Origin: Epiperipatus broadwayi
Lineage: Eukaryota > Onychophora > Udeonychophora > Euonychophora > Peripatidae
Assembly: GCA_028023455.1 (NCBI GenBank)
Contig: JAQFVV010001022.1
Coordinates: 1-64,000 of the forward strand
Length of the DNA: 64,000 bases
Direction of reading: 5' to 3'
In this document: piece after piece, positions 1 to 12,539 of the stretch
How positions within the stretch are numbered: the first letter of the stretch is position 1
Layout of the letters: the number at the start of each line of letters is the position of its first letter
Position numbers and translations under genes: made by a program
Notes under the pieces: model-generated
Told to the model about the DNA's origin: nothing
Database searches by the model: none
Seen by the model: the letters and a program-made list of their open reading frames with translations, nothing else

Positions 1-1905
1 AAAAACCGTTTACAATTTATCTAAGAAAGCCCCTCTACAGATGAAATTTCGGTTTTAGAAAAAGGTTTCCAATTTTGCTTTAACACCTTCCCCGGATACC
101 TTTTGAGAAAATTGTCTGTAATGTTGAATCAGCTCTTGATAAAATTGATTCTACATTGGCTGATTTAGCTAGAGCTGAGATTTGTAATATTTTAAAAAAA
201 GCTAAGCTTCCTAAAAATAATTTTTCAAAGAAAGAAAGACAAGCATTAACTAATATAAAATCGGACAAATCAATTGTTGTACTTCCAGCTGATAAAGGTA
301 ATGCCACAGTTGTAATGGATCGTGACATTTACCATAATAAAATTTTAGATCTGCTTAGTGATAAAACTTATAAACTATCAAAAAGAGATCATACTACATA
401 TTTGGAAAAAACAACAAAGCTATTATTAATAAATCACCTATTGAAACAGAGATAAAAATAAAATAATCTCGTGAAAAATCTTGTGTCTGTCCAAAATTTT
501 ATGGACTTCCAAAATTCATCAAACCAGATACCCCTCTTCGTCCAATAGTAAGTGCAATAGGTTCTCCAACTCATATTTTAGCTAGATACTTATCGGATTT
601 CATGAAACCTACAATCCCATCTATTAAATCATATATTAAAAACTCTCTTCATTTTATTTCTGTTTTAAAAGTTTAAAAATTAATGCTAGTGACATTCTGG
701 TCAGTTTTGATGTCGTGTCTTTGTTTACAAACATTCCAATTGATGAAGCTTTAAATATAATCTCACAACGTTGCAATTTACCAGACCCATATTATTGCTT
801 TGATTAAACATTGCTCTTGAATACATATTTTGTATACAATGGACAGCATTACAGACAAGTTTTGGTACTTCTATGAGGCTCACCTATCTCAGGAGTAATA
901 GCTGATTTATTCATGGAATATACTAGGGAAACTCGTGCTTTAGAATCATCATCTTTAAAACCTCTCATTTGGCTCAGATACATAGATGACACTTTTGTCA
1001 TATGGCAACATGGAAAAAAATACATTAGATGATTTTTTCTTACATTTAAATAATATGCATCCTCATATTAAATTTACAATGGAGACAGAGTCTGATGGAA
1101 AACTCCCTTTTCTTGATGTTCTAGTCACCAGAACACCAAATAGTTTATCTTTTTCTATTTACAGAAAGGATACACACACAGACAGATATTTACATTTCCA
1201 TTCTCATCATCACCCAACTCAGATAGTTTCTATAGCCAAAACTCTTTTAAATAGAGCAATTAACCTTTCAGATGACACACATCTGAAAGAAGAAATAAAT
1301 CATATTAATAGTGTTTTATTAGCAAATAGTTATAATTACAAATTTATAAAAAAAGCCTTATTTCAAGCCCAAAATAGACAAAATAGGAAACAAAAAGATG
1401 ATAAATCAGCTATTAGGATTTGTGTTCCATATGTAAAAAAAACTACAGACAGTATCGGACGTATATTAAAATGCTATAATATAGATACAGCATTTTCTGC
1501 TCATCAAAAGATCAGCAATATAATAACCAAGCCTAAGGATTCAATCCCTCTTGAATCTCATGGTGTCTATCAAATCTCATGTAAAAATTGTAAAGCTTCT
1601 TACATAGGTATGAGTAATCGTCGCATCAGTGTTAGGAGAGATGAGCATGCTAATGCAGTTAAACAACACTCATCATCATCAGCACTCTCACTCCATACTA
1701 TAGATTCAGGTCATAAAATAGGATTTTTCTAGTACCAGGATCATATCCAGATGTGATAATCTCTACCAATGCAAAATCAGAGAAGCCATTGAGATACTTA
1801 AAAGGCCAGATTGTATCAATAAGCGAGATGATACGTGCAAACTTCCTCCTATTTGGAAAGATTTCTTTAAAAAACATTCTTAAATTTAACATTTTTGCTA
1901 TTGGT
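1..1905 (+). pseudogene. Penelope-like element copy A, broken RT-GIY-YIG reading frame
   Basis: This is the 3' part of a Penelope-like retroelement whose 5' end lies outside the window. Frames in order give the PLE N-terminal block with VVLPADKGNATVVMD (about 280-320), the LPKFI-K-DTPLRPIVSAIGSPTHI block (about 500-580), the RT palm (YIDDTFVIWQ near 980-1010, KLPFLDVLVTR near 1100), the block with HTDRYLHFHSHH near 1180, and a C-terminal GIY-YIG-like nuclease (GVYQISCKNCKASYIGM near 1565-1610, then NRRISVRRDEHANA). It matches copy B downstream almost base for base at an offset of about 2.53 kb. Small insertions and deletions break the frame repeatedly, for example near 455, 665, 780-800, 860-930 and 1014, so no full protein can be made. 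Known of the family: RT plus GIY-YIG, often inserted as tandem or partial tandem copies. Confidence 0.9.
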
Positions 1906-2534
1906 GGGATTTTTAATGTTTTATTCAAACCAATGATTGTAGCGCCTCTACAACCGTCTTTCTACCTTTTTATAACTCTGTGGATGGCTTGTGTGACCAA
2001 GTCGAAACGTCAGTATATTGATATAAAAAGTTTTTAACACGGATGAACCCGCAAAATATGTATTTTATATATTTAACCCGTGCAAATCTTCGTTTTAACT
2101 TTACTAACCTCTACGGGAGGAAATTTTAAACAGCTTCATATATTTGAAAGAACGTGGAGTAAGAAATGTAAGTTACTTTGTAATTTATCTTTTTTGTTAG
2201 CGTGCAAAAATCAACAACGTTATGCCCACTTGCTGTAAAATTGTGTTTCACAAGAACAATTATAATGTTAGTAAAATTCTAAGGAAAACCAGCAATATCA
2301 TTTTAAACTCTTTTATTAAAAAAACTCGGAAAAATTTAGACAAAATTGATAAAGTATTGCTACATTTACGTTTATTCCTTAGTAATAAAATACATCCTTT
2401 ACTGTGGACTAGTTTTGATCGTATTGCAAGTTTTCGATCGTTTTAAAGATTCGGAATTGGTAACAGCAAAGCAAAAGAAAAATTGCAAATGCTAATTAGA
2501 ACACAATCCCCAAACATTATGTATCCAAATCAAA
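1906..2534 (+). repeat. PLE inter-copy spacer (pLTR-like) with 5' coding start
   Basis: Copy A loses identity with copy B after the shared TTTGCTATTGGT (1905 against 4447). The DNA from here to the start of the second repeat unit at about 2535 is the leader of the downstream copy. It holds a TGTAG/CTACA hairpin at 1939-1953, a hammerhead-like motif at 1972-2020, and an open frame from 2222 to 2446 with KILRKTSNIILNSFIKKTRK, a plausible PLE N-terminus. This head-to-tail placement is what is called a pLTR in Penelope-like elements. The exact ends of the pLTR cannot be set, because the left copy is cut by the window edge. Confidence 0.7.
1972..2020 (+). ncRNA. Hammerhead-ribozyme-like motif in PLE leader, degenerate
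   Basis: Order and spacing fit a type I hammerhead: stem I strand ACT (1975-1977), core CTGTGGA (1978-1984, one mismatch to CTGANGA), stem II GGCTTG/CAAGTC (1986-1991 with 1998-2003, one extra base before it), GAA (2004-2006), a minimal palindromic stem III ACGT (2007-2010), C17 (2011) and AGT (2012-2014) closing stem I. PLE pLTRs of several animals are known to carry hammerheads with very short stem III. The A6-to-T change in the core suggests this copy is inactive. Confidence 0.5.
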
Positions 2535-4447
2535 AAAACCGTTTACAATTTATCTAAGAAAACCCTCTCTACAGATGAAATTTCGGTTTTGGGAAAAAGG
2601 TTTCCAATTTTGCTTTAACACCTTCCCCCGGATACCTTTTGAGAAAATTGTCTGTGATGTTGAATCAGCTCTTGATAAAATTGATTCTACATCGGCTGAT
2701 TTAGCTAGAGCTGAGATTTGTAATATTTAAAAAAAAAAAAAAAAGCTAAGCTTCCTAAAAATAATTTTTCAAAGAAAGAAAGACAAGCATTAAATAATAT
2801 AAAATCGGACAAATCAATTGTTGTACTTCCAGCTGATAAAGGTAATGCCACAGTTGTAATGGATCGTGACATTTACCATAATAAAATTTTAGATCTGCTT
2901 AGTGATAAAACTTATAAACTATCAAAAAGAGATCATACTACATATTTGGAAAAAACAACAAAAGCTATTATTAATAAATCACCTATTGAAACAGAGATAA
3001 AAAATAAAATAATCCCTCGTGAAAATCTTGTGTCTGTCCAAAATTTTATGGACTTCCAAAAATTCACAAACCTGATACCCCTCTTTGTCCAATAGTAAGT
3101 GCAATAGGTTCTCCAACTCATATTTTAGCTAGATACTTATCGGATTTCATTAAACCTACAATCCCATCTATTAAATCATATATTAAAAACTCTCTTCATT
3201 TTATTTCTGTTTTAAAAAGTTTAAAAATTAATGCTAGTGACATTCTGGTCAGTTTTGATGTCGTGTCTTTGTTTACAAACATTCCAATTGATGAAGCTTT
3301 AAATATAATCTCACAACGTTGCAATTTACCAGACCATATTATTGCTTTGATTAAACATTATCTCTTAAATACATATTTTGTATACAATGGACAGCATTAC
3401 AGACAAGTTTTTGGTACTCCTATGGGCTCACCTATCTCAGGAGTAATAGCTGATTTATTCATGGAATATATAGAAACTCGTGCTTTAGAATCATCATCTT
3501 TAAAAACTCTCATTTGGCTCAGATACATAGATGACACTTTTGTCATATGGCAACATGGAAAAAATACATTAGATGATTTTTTCTTACATTTAAATAATAT
3601 GCATCCTCATATTAAATTTACAATGGAGACAGAGTCTGATGGAAAACTCCCTTTTCTTGATGTTCTAGTCACCAGAACACCAAATAGTTTATCTTTTTCT
3701 ATTTACAGAAAGGATACACACACAGACAGATATTTACATTTCCATTCTCATCATCACCCAACTCAGATAGTTTCTATAGCCAAAACTCTTTTAAATAGAG
3801 CAATTAACCTTTCAGATGACACACATCTGAAAGAAGAAATAAATCATATTAATAGTGTTTTATTAGCAAATAGTTATAATTACAAATTTATAAAAAAAGC
3901 CTTATTTCAAGCCCAAAATAGACAAAATAGGAAACAAAAAGATGATAAATCAGCTATTAGGATTTGTGTTCCATATGTAAAAGGAACTACAGACAGTATC
4001 GGACGTATATTAAAATGCTATAACATAGATACAGCATTTTCTGCTCATCAAAAGATCAGCAATATAATAACCAAGCCTAAGGATTCAATCCCTCTTGAAT
4101 CTCATGGTGTCTATCAAATCTCATATAAAAATTGTAAAGCTTCTTACATAGGTATGAGTAATCGTCGCATCAGTCTTAGGAGAGATGAGCATGCTAATGC
4201 AGTTAAACAACACTCTCATCATCAGCACTCTCACTCCATACTATAGATTCAGGTCATAAAATAGATTTTTCTAGTACTAGGATCATATCCAGATGTGATA
4301 ATCTCTACCAATGCAAAATCAGAGAAGCCATTGAGATACTTAAAAGGCCAGATTGCATCAATAAGCGAGATGATACGTGCAAACTTCCTCCTATTTGGAA
4401 AGATTTCTTTAAAAAACATTCTTAAATTTAACATTTTTGCTATTGGT
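2222..4447 (+). pseudogene. Penelope-like element copy B, broken RT-GIY-YIG reading frame
   Basis: This is the better preserved PLE copy. Pieces in order: N-terminus (2222-2446), a block with EKIVCDVESALDKIDST (about 2640-2690), VVLPADKGNATVVMDRD (about 2821-2871), then a continuous frame 3263-4246 of 327 codons. That frame covers SLFTNIPIDEAL, FGTPMGSPISG (RT motif B), YIDDTFVIWQ (motif C), KLPFLDVLVTR, HTDRYLHFHSHHHPTQI, and the nuclease GVYQISYKNCKASYIGM. The catalytic YIDD and the GIY-YIG signature (YQIS...YIG) are present. Breaks: a stop near 2447, an A-run slip at about 2729-2745, frame changes near 3090-3260 and at 4215-4246. The last PLE segment (CDNLYQCKIREAIEILKRP) continues out of frame to about 4420. 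The product is a non-functional remnant, although the RT core alone is open. Confidence 0.92.
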
Positions 4448-4580
4448 TTCCCTTCTGTTATAAGTAATTAATTTGCTAATGGCATTCAAATGATAATGGA
4501 CAATCCAGGATACTATATGTAGATGTACTATGTAAATGCAAAATTTGTAATTCTTTTGAGACAATAAAGGCCTTTTGAAA
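4448..4580 (+). other. PLE copy B 3' untranslated tail
   Basis: This sequence is unique to copy B: copy A lacks it because it joins the next leader. It contains AATAAAGG at about 4564, which could serve as a polyadenylation signal, and runs straight into the CAT array, so the element end is probably near 4580. Confidence 0.55.
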
Positions 4581-4631
<51 letters not shown>

Positions 4632-4668
4632 AATAATAATAATAATAGTAGTAGTAGTAGTAGTAGTT
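4581..4668 (+). repeat. Trinucleotide microsatellite (CAT)n-(TAA)n-(TAG)n
   Basis: About 17 CAT units are followed by AAT/TAA units and then AGT/TAG units. It abuts the 3' end of PLE copy B. An apparent poly-histidine reading frame across it is only the repeat translated. Confidence 0.95.
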
Positions 4669-6359
4669 TTAATTCCAGTAGGGGTTTTAAATTAACTTTT
4701 TTTTTTCAAAAAGAAGTTGAGCTAAATCTAACATATAGACTTAAAATTATAAAAAACAATTCCCAAAAGATAAAATTTATTAAAGTTTATGATGCAGTTT
4801 TAAATATTCAGACTGAATTAAATGATATTAGACAAATAACTTGCAAAGACAAGGAATACAGCAGATCTGTGTTCTTTAATTACTTAATCTACTTTGTGGA
4901 TAGATAACATATATAAAATACATATTTTATATATATTTATATATATATATATATATATTATTCTAAAAGTAAGCAATGTTAAAAAAAAAAAACCTTTTTC
5001 CACGTACAAGATACAAATATTGAAAAAAATTATTTTTAAAAGACTAGAATATTTTCGAAGTGAAAAAAAGACTATTAAGAGAAAAAATTACAAAATTGTG
5101 TAGCAGTAATATGTTCTAGAGTATACAGAGATATTAAAAAATAATTAGTAAAAAATATATATTTTTAAAAAGAAAAAAACTTAATGAAACTAGTTTAGAA
5201 TAATAATAAAGATCAATAAAAAAACTTGATGAGAAGAAGCAAAAAGGAGTTAGAGAATCTCTGGAAGTATGACTAGAATTTATTAGTAGGAAGTCATATT
5301 TGACTTTTTACAACATAAGACATTGAATAGAAGAAAAATATTTTTTGACTTTAAATGGAAAATCAAATGTTACCAGAATAAAAAATAAAAACTTTGGCAA
5401 AAATAAAATAAAATAGGACATTGTCATAAAAAAATCATTGGAAAAGATAGAGCCAAGTTTTTGATAAGGTTAATAAAAAAATAAATCCAAAGCAATTTAA
5501 TTAATTTCTTTGGAAATTTTAGAAAAACTGGAACTCTTGTTTCATTTCTAAAACTTATTTTTGGGATCAGAATTTAAAGAAAAAGCTAGAAGTATTTTTA
5601 TTTTTTTACATCTACAAGATAAAAATAAATGTTGATGGTTAAAAAGTAAATGGAATGGAAACCTATTATCTCATATAATTTTAAAAATAACTAAAATGAT
5701 TCAGTTTCCTTCTTTAAAATACAAATTCAATAAAATGTAGATAACAGCATGAGTCCCATAAAATAATTGAATAGTTTATTATTTGGGAATTTATAAGAAA
5801 TTCAAGTGCAGGGAGTGATGGGACTAGAAATAATCTATCTAGAATTTGCCATTCCATTACTGCATCATACCATGCAGGACCATGATAAGAGCTGAATAAC
5901 AGAATTTAACAACTATTTCTTTTAATATTAACTCAAAGTATTCAAATTTCACTTTTTTACTTCATTTATTCATCTTAAAATTCATACTGTTCATCCATGT
6001 ACTGCTTTTATTTTATATTTATCTTATACTTAATTTTGGGTATTAATTCATTTATTCATTTTTATGTTCATTTTATATTTAATGGTATATGTACTTTATC
6101 AATTATCCTGTAATATTTTTACAATTTCACAAATTCACATCATAAACTTAATATCAATAATTTATAATAATAATAATTTTTATTTTTAAAAAGTCAATTT
6201 GCAAATTAACAATACATAAATGGCATGCTTTAATAAAAATAATCCATCATAGAAGACACAAAATCCTTATTACTCTCTCAAATAAATAAATAAATAAACA
6301 TACATAAACAATAATGTAATAACTGAAAACAGGATTATTATATACCTGTGTGTCTATGT
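4669..6359. other. A+T-rich stretch, nothing recognised
   Basis: It contains an alternating TA tract at 4926-4957 and A-rich runs. No coding, RNA or repeat signal could be supported. It may be older repeat debris. Confidence 0.5.
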
Positions 6360-6640
6360 ATGTAATATAGGGTATATGAGCACTGACTTTCAGATGACCC
6401 ATCACTCTCCACTCTATCTAATATCACTGATACACTCAAGCACATATATGCTGAAAAGATAAATAATCACCAATATACGTATTTCATGCTAAACCAGCAA
6501 TCATCAGTTGGTCCAGATTATCATCTCCCACACATATATACTATAAGTGCTCAGATATATATTAAGATAGACAATCATCCTACTTTAATGGACAGGCTCC
6601 AATCTACTACACCCTCCAAGTCTTCAACCATCCATCCAAT
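6360..6640 (-). repeat. Hammerhead-bearing repeat family A, copy 1
   Basis: Read on the minus strand this is related to 21640-22080 (plus) and 51120-51345 (minus). Shared blocks are GTGGGAGATG, the hammerhead core with GCTGGTT and AGCA, ATATTGGTGATTAT, and a CATATATG hairpin, followed by a block resembling GGAGTGGATAG. There is no open frame. It is a short non-autonomous repeat. Confidence 0.7.
6463..6521 (-). ncRNA. Type I hammerhead ribozyme, family A
   Basis: Minus-strand order: outer stem I ATAATC (6521-6516), bulge TGG, inner stem I ACCAA (6512-6508), core CTGATGA (6507-6501), stem II TGCT/AGCA around a GGTTT loop, GAA, a palindromic stem III ATACGTAT, A17, then TTGGT (6473-6469) and GATTAT (6468-6463). 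TTGGT pairs fully with ACCAA, and GATTAT pairs fully with ATAATC. All invariant core bases (CTGANGA, GAA, A15.1-T16.1, H17) are present. The predicted cleavage is between 6474 and 6473. NUH is AUA rather than the usual GUC. Activity is untested. Confidence 0.75.
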
Positions 6641-6649
6641 AATATATAG

Positions 6650-9600
6650 TTAAATAAGTAAATAGTAAATATTTAAAATTAATAAATGGTTTTATTTTAA
6701 ATTTAAATATCATGTTTTTTTTAAAGGTTTTAATGGTCTTTCGACTTATAGATTACATATATAAAAAAGTAAGCTGACAATTATAATTTTTTTATAAAAC
6801 TTTAAAATTTATCAGCAATTAATGTAAAGTTATGTAAAACTTAATGTTAATTGAGCAAAACATCAAATAAATAATATATTTTCTGTGTATTAACTATTTA
6901 GTTTTCTTCTCTAAATAATGCTGAAGGATTTATATTGAGTGTCTCCTTTCAGATTTATCTCATAGCTACATGTAAGGTACTTACTTTATTATTTTAAAAT
7001 CATTATTATTTTATGCATTTTAGTATTTAAAATTATGTTAAATTCAATTCCTCCCTTTTTAATACAGAAATTTATTCTGAAATTTGAAAATTTATATAAT
7101 GTTAAAATTGGAACTTTAGAAGTGAGACTGAGGCTAAAACATATATTTTCACAGAAAAGTCATTCAATGTAATTAAATCTAATAGAATAAAATATTGACA
7201 AAAAAAGCCATTTCTCTTGACACTTTCAATTTCCATTTCTCATAAATAGAAATGATTATTTTTAGAAAAATATCTTAGTAGAATTTAATTATTAAAATAA
7301 AAATGGTAACCGTTATAAGTTAATTTTTAATATAAAATAATTATTTTCAAAACAATCCTACACTTACATTTTTACAAAAGTAAAAATTTTTCTTTCTTTT
7401 TTTCTATCATCTTTGAATACATTTGCATTAATTTGATTAAAAACCCAGAATTAAACAAAGTCAAGTAACATAAATACATTACATAGCTAATATTTTTACT
7501 AATGCTGTAAAATTTATCATTTAACACTTATTTATTATCTACATACACATATATTTTATATATATATAAAAAGTAAATACTAGCAGTAATAAAAAATTGC
7601 TATACACAAATTTAATCATCATTAGTAGCAACTACTTATAAATTAATATGCTATTTAAGATCAGAAAAAAAAGATTAAAAAATAAATAAAAACTTAAACT
7701 TTTGTATTTTGATGAGTACACAAAGCAATTTGTGAATTTCAAATATGACCATTCCATGCTAGACCTTTAGATTTGAATCTTTATGCTTTGAATTATAATA
7801 ACTTCTACAGTGTCTTTAGAACTAATTCAAACTCTTGCCTAAATTAAACTTTTCACTGTAATTTATTATCAGCAATATTCTTTCAATAAAAGCAAACAAA
7901 ACTGTGTTTCTTTAGAGTGTTTTTATCTCCTACAAAATCCATACTCAAGTCTTAGTCTTTAGTGACTTCTCTTACCCAATTCACTGAAAATGTATCCTTC
8001 TAATTAAGTATATTCAATACCATCAACATCCAAAAAATTGAAGAAGCTACTAATTACCTATATAATTTTGCCATTGTATTTTTTTTATTATAAAATATCA
8101 TTAATTAAAATTTTATCAATGCCTTTATATCATATCAATAAGATTCCATGTATTAATTAATTTAAGTAATTGTATCATTACAATAGAGTATTCTTTTAAT
8201 TTATTAAAAGCAGAAGCTAAGTAGAGTTTCTAATGCATTTTAACATCCAAGTGAACCTTTTTACTAAAAATTCTCAAGATATTTAAACAACTATAAATTC
8301 TCAAATGAATAATTATCTAATACAGATGTTGCTGAATTTTTTCTCTCATTATTGGCTGACAATTACCAAAAAGAGTTTACAGGTTGCACTCTAAACTTTA
8401 AAAACTTATTACAAATTATCCTTTTAAATTGATAAAAATAAAAATCATTAATATATGGAAATCTAAATTACAAAATGACTAAATTATAATTTTTACTTTT
8501 AATAAATTCAAATTAAAATTTTTTCCATCAATAATCATATCACATTTTTGATTAATTAGAATAAAATGAGTTATTGACCCTAATAATAATAATATGCCAA
8601 TCTCATTTATACTTATATCATTGTTTTTGCATTTTTCTGACAATAAATATTATATCAGTGATTTTTATTTTTCTGAAATGAGAAAGATTTCTGGTAACTA
8701 TTCATCTATGACTAAAAGCAAGCTATTCTGGAACATCCATAAAAATGATTGTGCTAGAATATATAATAATGATATTCTATACAAATTTCTGCAGTCTTTC
8801 TAATCTTTTTTATTTTTATAAAACAAAACCAGAAGCTCAACTTCATTAGTTTATATACTTCTAAAAATTTGAATAATTTAAAACTAGCTCATCACCATCA
8901 TATTTTAAAATTTCTAATATAATATGATATCATTAAAGTTTTGTCATCTAAATTATTTTTATTATTATTATTTTAAAAATGATCCAAATGTTACTTATTC
9001 AAATTATTAAACTTATATAAAAAAGTGATGACTACTTATTTGAAAGTATTATAACATTTTCACATTAGTATCAGAAAAGATGTCAAGTGGCCACATGCAG
9101 TTTTAAGTTCTTACAATTATTAACACTACTCTTTTTTATACATACATTCAGAAATTAATTATTTTATTATCATACTTTTTTTCAATTCTAGGTTATTTTA
9201 GAAAACATTCTGACAATTTTGACTGAATAGCAGTTTTTATCAGAGAAATCGATATAATACTTAAAATGACTGTTATAAACTATATCTATAACAATTGTTA
9301 ACATAAATAATATTGAAAAGACAACAATGATAATAAATATGAATTATTCTTGTCAGTCAATGAACATCTGTCTTTAAATCCCTATACTACTTGTGATATT
9401 TCACATTCATTATGATTATGCCAAGCAGAGAATATCACAAGCTACAGTTTAAAAAAAATCATTAATAATAAATCATCATTATAAAAATAAAAATTCTGAT
9501 GATTTTTTCATGATAAATTACCATCAGTAACTCTAATTTGAATAAACTCAAGAACAGAGTTACTTGTATACACAAACATTCTTTAAAAAAATATTATGAC

Positions 9601-10140
9601 TTAAGAAAATTGATAATTTAAATTCAAATTGAGAAAATTAATATTTAATCCTATTAAAATTTAGCTTTGGTTTAATGAACATTATTTTTTCAATTAATAT
9701 GATTGGAATAGAATATACTTTAATATAACTATCATTTTAATTTTGAAGCATATTAATATATAAACTTAACTTCACTCTATATCTATAAATGTTCACTTAA
9801 CACTGAACTATAATCAATTCATAAGATGATGTTCTATATAACACCTGTAAAATTTATTTTTCTATCTAAATGATTATCTGTAATGGCAATATATGCAAAA
9901 TTTCATTAACAATAAATCATTCAATTTAATGAAGGCAACATTATTACTTTCAATAACTTTCTGCCATAATTTATTTATGCTAATTTAAAAACATTCAAAT
10001 TTTTATTGGCACTGATGCAATAAAATTATATAACATTAAATAAAAAATTATTTCTCTGATCTCTAGGGATGAATATCATCATGCAAATCACTTTTTAATA
10101 TTATTAGACATTAAAACAATAACAGATCTCCACTTTAGTC
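6650..10140. other. A+T-rich stretch, nothing recognised
   Basis: It holds simple A/T runs and short TA tracts, for example near 7560. A 69-codon frame at 8594 has no recognisable motif and is compatible with chance. No gene, RNA or terminal repeat could be supported. Confidence 0.5.
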
Positions 10141-11180
10141 CATCTATTGTAAGGGTGAAAAATCAGTAAGTATCATATGAATACAAAATCCTCATCCCTA
10201 ACACTTGATTTCTCATCCTCAAATTGTTTTCTAGGTTTTTCCTTTATCAATGAAATCTAAGATTCAAAGTTGGAAGAAATGCAAATATGCATCTAGCAAT
10301 GATTTTTAATTCTAATTTGTTTATCAAACTAAAACTTAAATCTCAAATGAGCCAAAAGTTTTAAAATCCACGTGAAACTGCCTGAACAATTATATAAATC
10401 TAAAACCAGTTCAGTAATTAAATATTTTCCTATCTTAAGTTTTTCAATACCTTTAAGCATATTATTCATCTGACTAAGAATGTTAATAATAACAAAACAT
10501 CGCCAAATTATCCTTTTAAAGCAATATAACAATGCAAATGCCACTCCCCACTTAGTGAAGGTACAAAAATCTATAGTTACTGAATTGATTTCAGATGGGT
10601 TAAAATTGGGTTCAAAATCTTAGGCTGATTTAAATTTCAACTTGTTATCTTGACAGATAAAAGGAACTTAAAAATAATTACTGGATATATACTTGTATAC
10701 ATTCTAATTTTGGATTTCAGGCTTCATTGATAAAGATGAAAAGCAGAAACTAGTCTGAGAATAGGTATGCAAATACTAAAGATAAGGATTTTGTATGTAT
10801 CTGGTAATCATTAATTATTCAAATTTATACTAGATGCCACTACAATGAAGAGTTGTTACAATTAATATTCCTAGCCCAAGAAATAAGGTGCATATCATTA
10901 TTGATGATCTGAAAATACTAAAATTTATATAATTACTGAACTAGATTCAGATTTATAATTTTTCAAGCAGATTCATTTGGTTTCAAACCCTTAGACTAAT
11001 TTACATTTTAAGTTTTTAGCTCAACAGCTTGATTATAGTTAAAGGTGGATATTGGATATATATATATATATATATATATATGCATATCCTTCCAACTTTG
11101 AATTTCAGATCTCAATGATATAGGCATAAACATAAGACAGGTCTGAGAATGAGGGTTCAAATCTCAAAATTCCAAAAATA
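10140..11180. repeat. Repeat family C: two direct copies and one inverted copy
   Basis: The units at about 10560-10800 and 10940-11180 (plus) align over their length, about 390 bp apart. Shared blocks include GGTTCAAA/GGTTTCAAA, TTGGATTTCAG against TTTGAATTTCAG, and GTCTGAGAAT. A minus-strand relative at about 10145-10290 shares AACTTTGAAT and TTTCATTGATAAAG. Each unit has a hammerhead-like arrangement. In the second unit stem I TCTCA/TGAGA pairs perfectly (11110-11114 with 11144-11148). In the first unit GAAAC...GTC is intact (10746-10755). The cores are degraded (TTGATAA, ATGATAT). A long TA tract at 11058-11081 sits inside the second unit. Confidence 0.55.
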
Positions 11181-12486
11181 TGAATCCAGCACAATGTAAT
11201 TTTCTATAATTCAACAATGATTTATCCATATGGCCATTATTATAATCTAGATTGTAATTATTATCATTACAGATGTTTTATAATTAATCTCTAGCAACAA
11301 TCTGTTTTAAATTCATTTTTTAGCCTACTTCTCGATAATGAAAGATAATAAGGTTTCTAAATATTGCTGTCTTAGCATGTAGAATCAAACTCTTAAATTC
11401 CAAATATAATTCCTAAGTGACTTATTTCTAAGCGATTATTTCACACAATGTCATGATTAAAAACTTCCAGTCTCCTAAACCTATTATCACCTTTATATAC
11501 TTCATGATGACGGTATTACAAAATCATAACTAAAAACTTCTAGGCAACCAAACCCATCTCCAACATTGTTCTCTCAATATTGGAATTTTGCATAATCAGC
11601 TATGCTTTTATACAAAAAAAGTGAAAGCTTATAGACATAAATCAGCTTGTAAAATTTAAGGATAGAAATATAATTCTTCAAATGACAAATAACGAGAGTG
11701 TCAATATGATTGAACCCTATACTAAGATAAATGACTGAAGACAGTAACTTAAAAAAAAAATGGGGAGAGACCGATTTTATATATTGTGCGTGTGGGTGTG
11801 TGTGGAGGGAGATTTTTATCAGAAGCATTATTTAATCTTAAATGAATTCTTATAAGGAATCGGAATTATTCTAGGTTAAGCATTGCTTTTTAGTTATTCA
11901 TTTAATTGAAAACCAATATAATATCCATTTGTTATAGACATTATCATCGTTTCGTTACACACACATATAAATGTAATCTAAAATATAGAGAGATCAATTT
12001 TTCTCTGCATATTCTATCTAATAAAAAATTATTTCTTCCTGCAAAAGAGGTAGTTTTCTCTTTCATCTCCACTTTTTCTAGAATGTTGTGCTGCAAAGTG
12101 AGGTAATAAGAGGTTAGATAACTTATTGATTGACAGGAAAACAATAGAAAGGATGTATGGATAAGAACGTTCGCATCTCCATCATTTTGTCTCCCCTAAG
12201 AGTGTGAAGAGGCTTTTATCCTCTTTTACAAAAAATCATAACAGCATTTTATTCAGCACAGCAGTTACTAACATTTATTGTTAAAACCGCCTCTATAATG
12301 GTTCCACTAGAAGACTAACAACTGAGAGCTGAACAAATATTGAGTCCAAAAACTGACTAGGAATCTAATGTCAATAATGACAAAAATATTAAACATTTTT
12401 ATTCTTCTCTTCTGCAGCAAACTTTTGTCAAGGATAATGACATAATATGGCAAATAGGGAAGAAATGACATAAAATTTCCTCTTAC
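11181..12486. other. A+T-rich stretch, nothing firmly recognised
   Basis: It includes a GTGTGGGTGTGTGTGG tract at about 11788-11804. Two overlapping frames of 66 codons at about 11906-12144 lie on opposite strands and show no known motif. No feature could be supported. Confidence 0.4.
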
Positions 12487-12531
12487 TTTCCGGCCATCAA
12501 AAATAGAAGCTTTTCCACCCTCCCCTCTGAT
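12487..12531 (-). CDS. Possible small exon (unconfirmed)
   Basis: A 45-nt G+C-rich island ends in the donor GTAAGA (minus strand) and follows an AG. In phase 0 it reads IRGEGGKASIFDGRK without stops. It lies downstream of the TMEM59-family exon on the same strand, and the phases would join. The acceptor lacks a pyrimidine tract and the peptide does not clearly match the next TMEM59 segment, so it may be chance. Confidence 0.2.
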
Positions 12532-12539
12532 CTTTTATT

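Noticed and set aside
4575-4907. 110-codon frame starting with a long run of histidine, asparagine and serine
   Set aside because: It is the CAT/AAT/AGT microsatellite translated, running into A+T-rich DNA. There is no start context and no domain.
9496-9526. CTGATGA near 9497 with CATCAG downstream
   Set aside because: It forms a simple weak hairpin without GAAA or NUH in the required positions.
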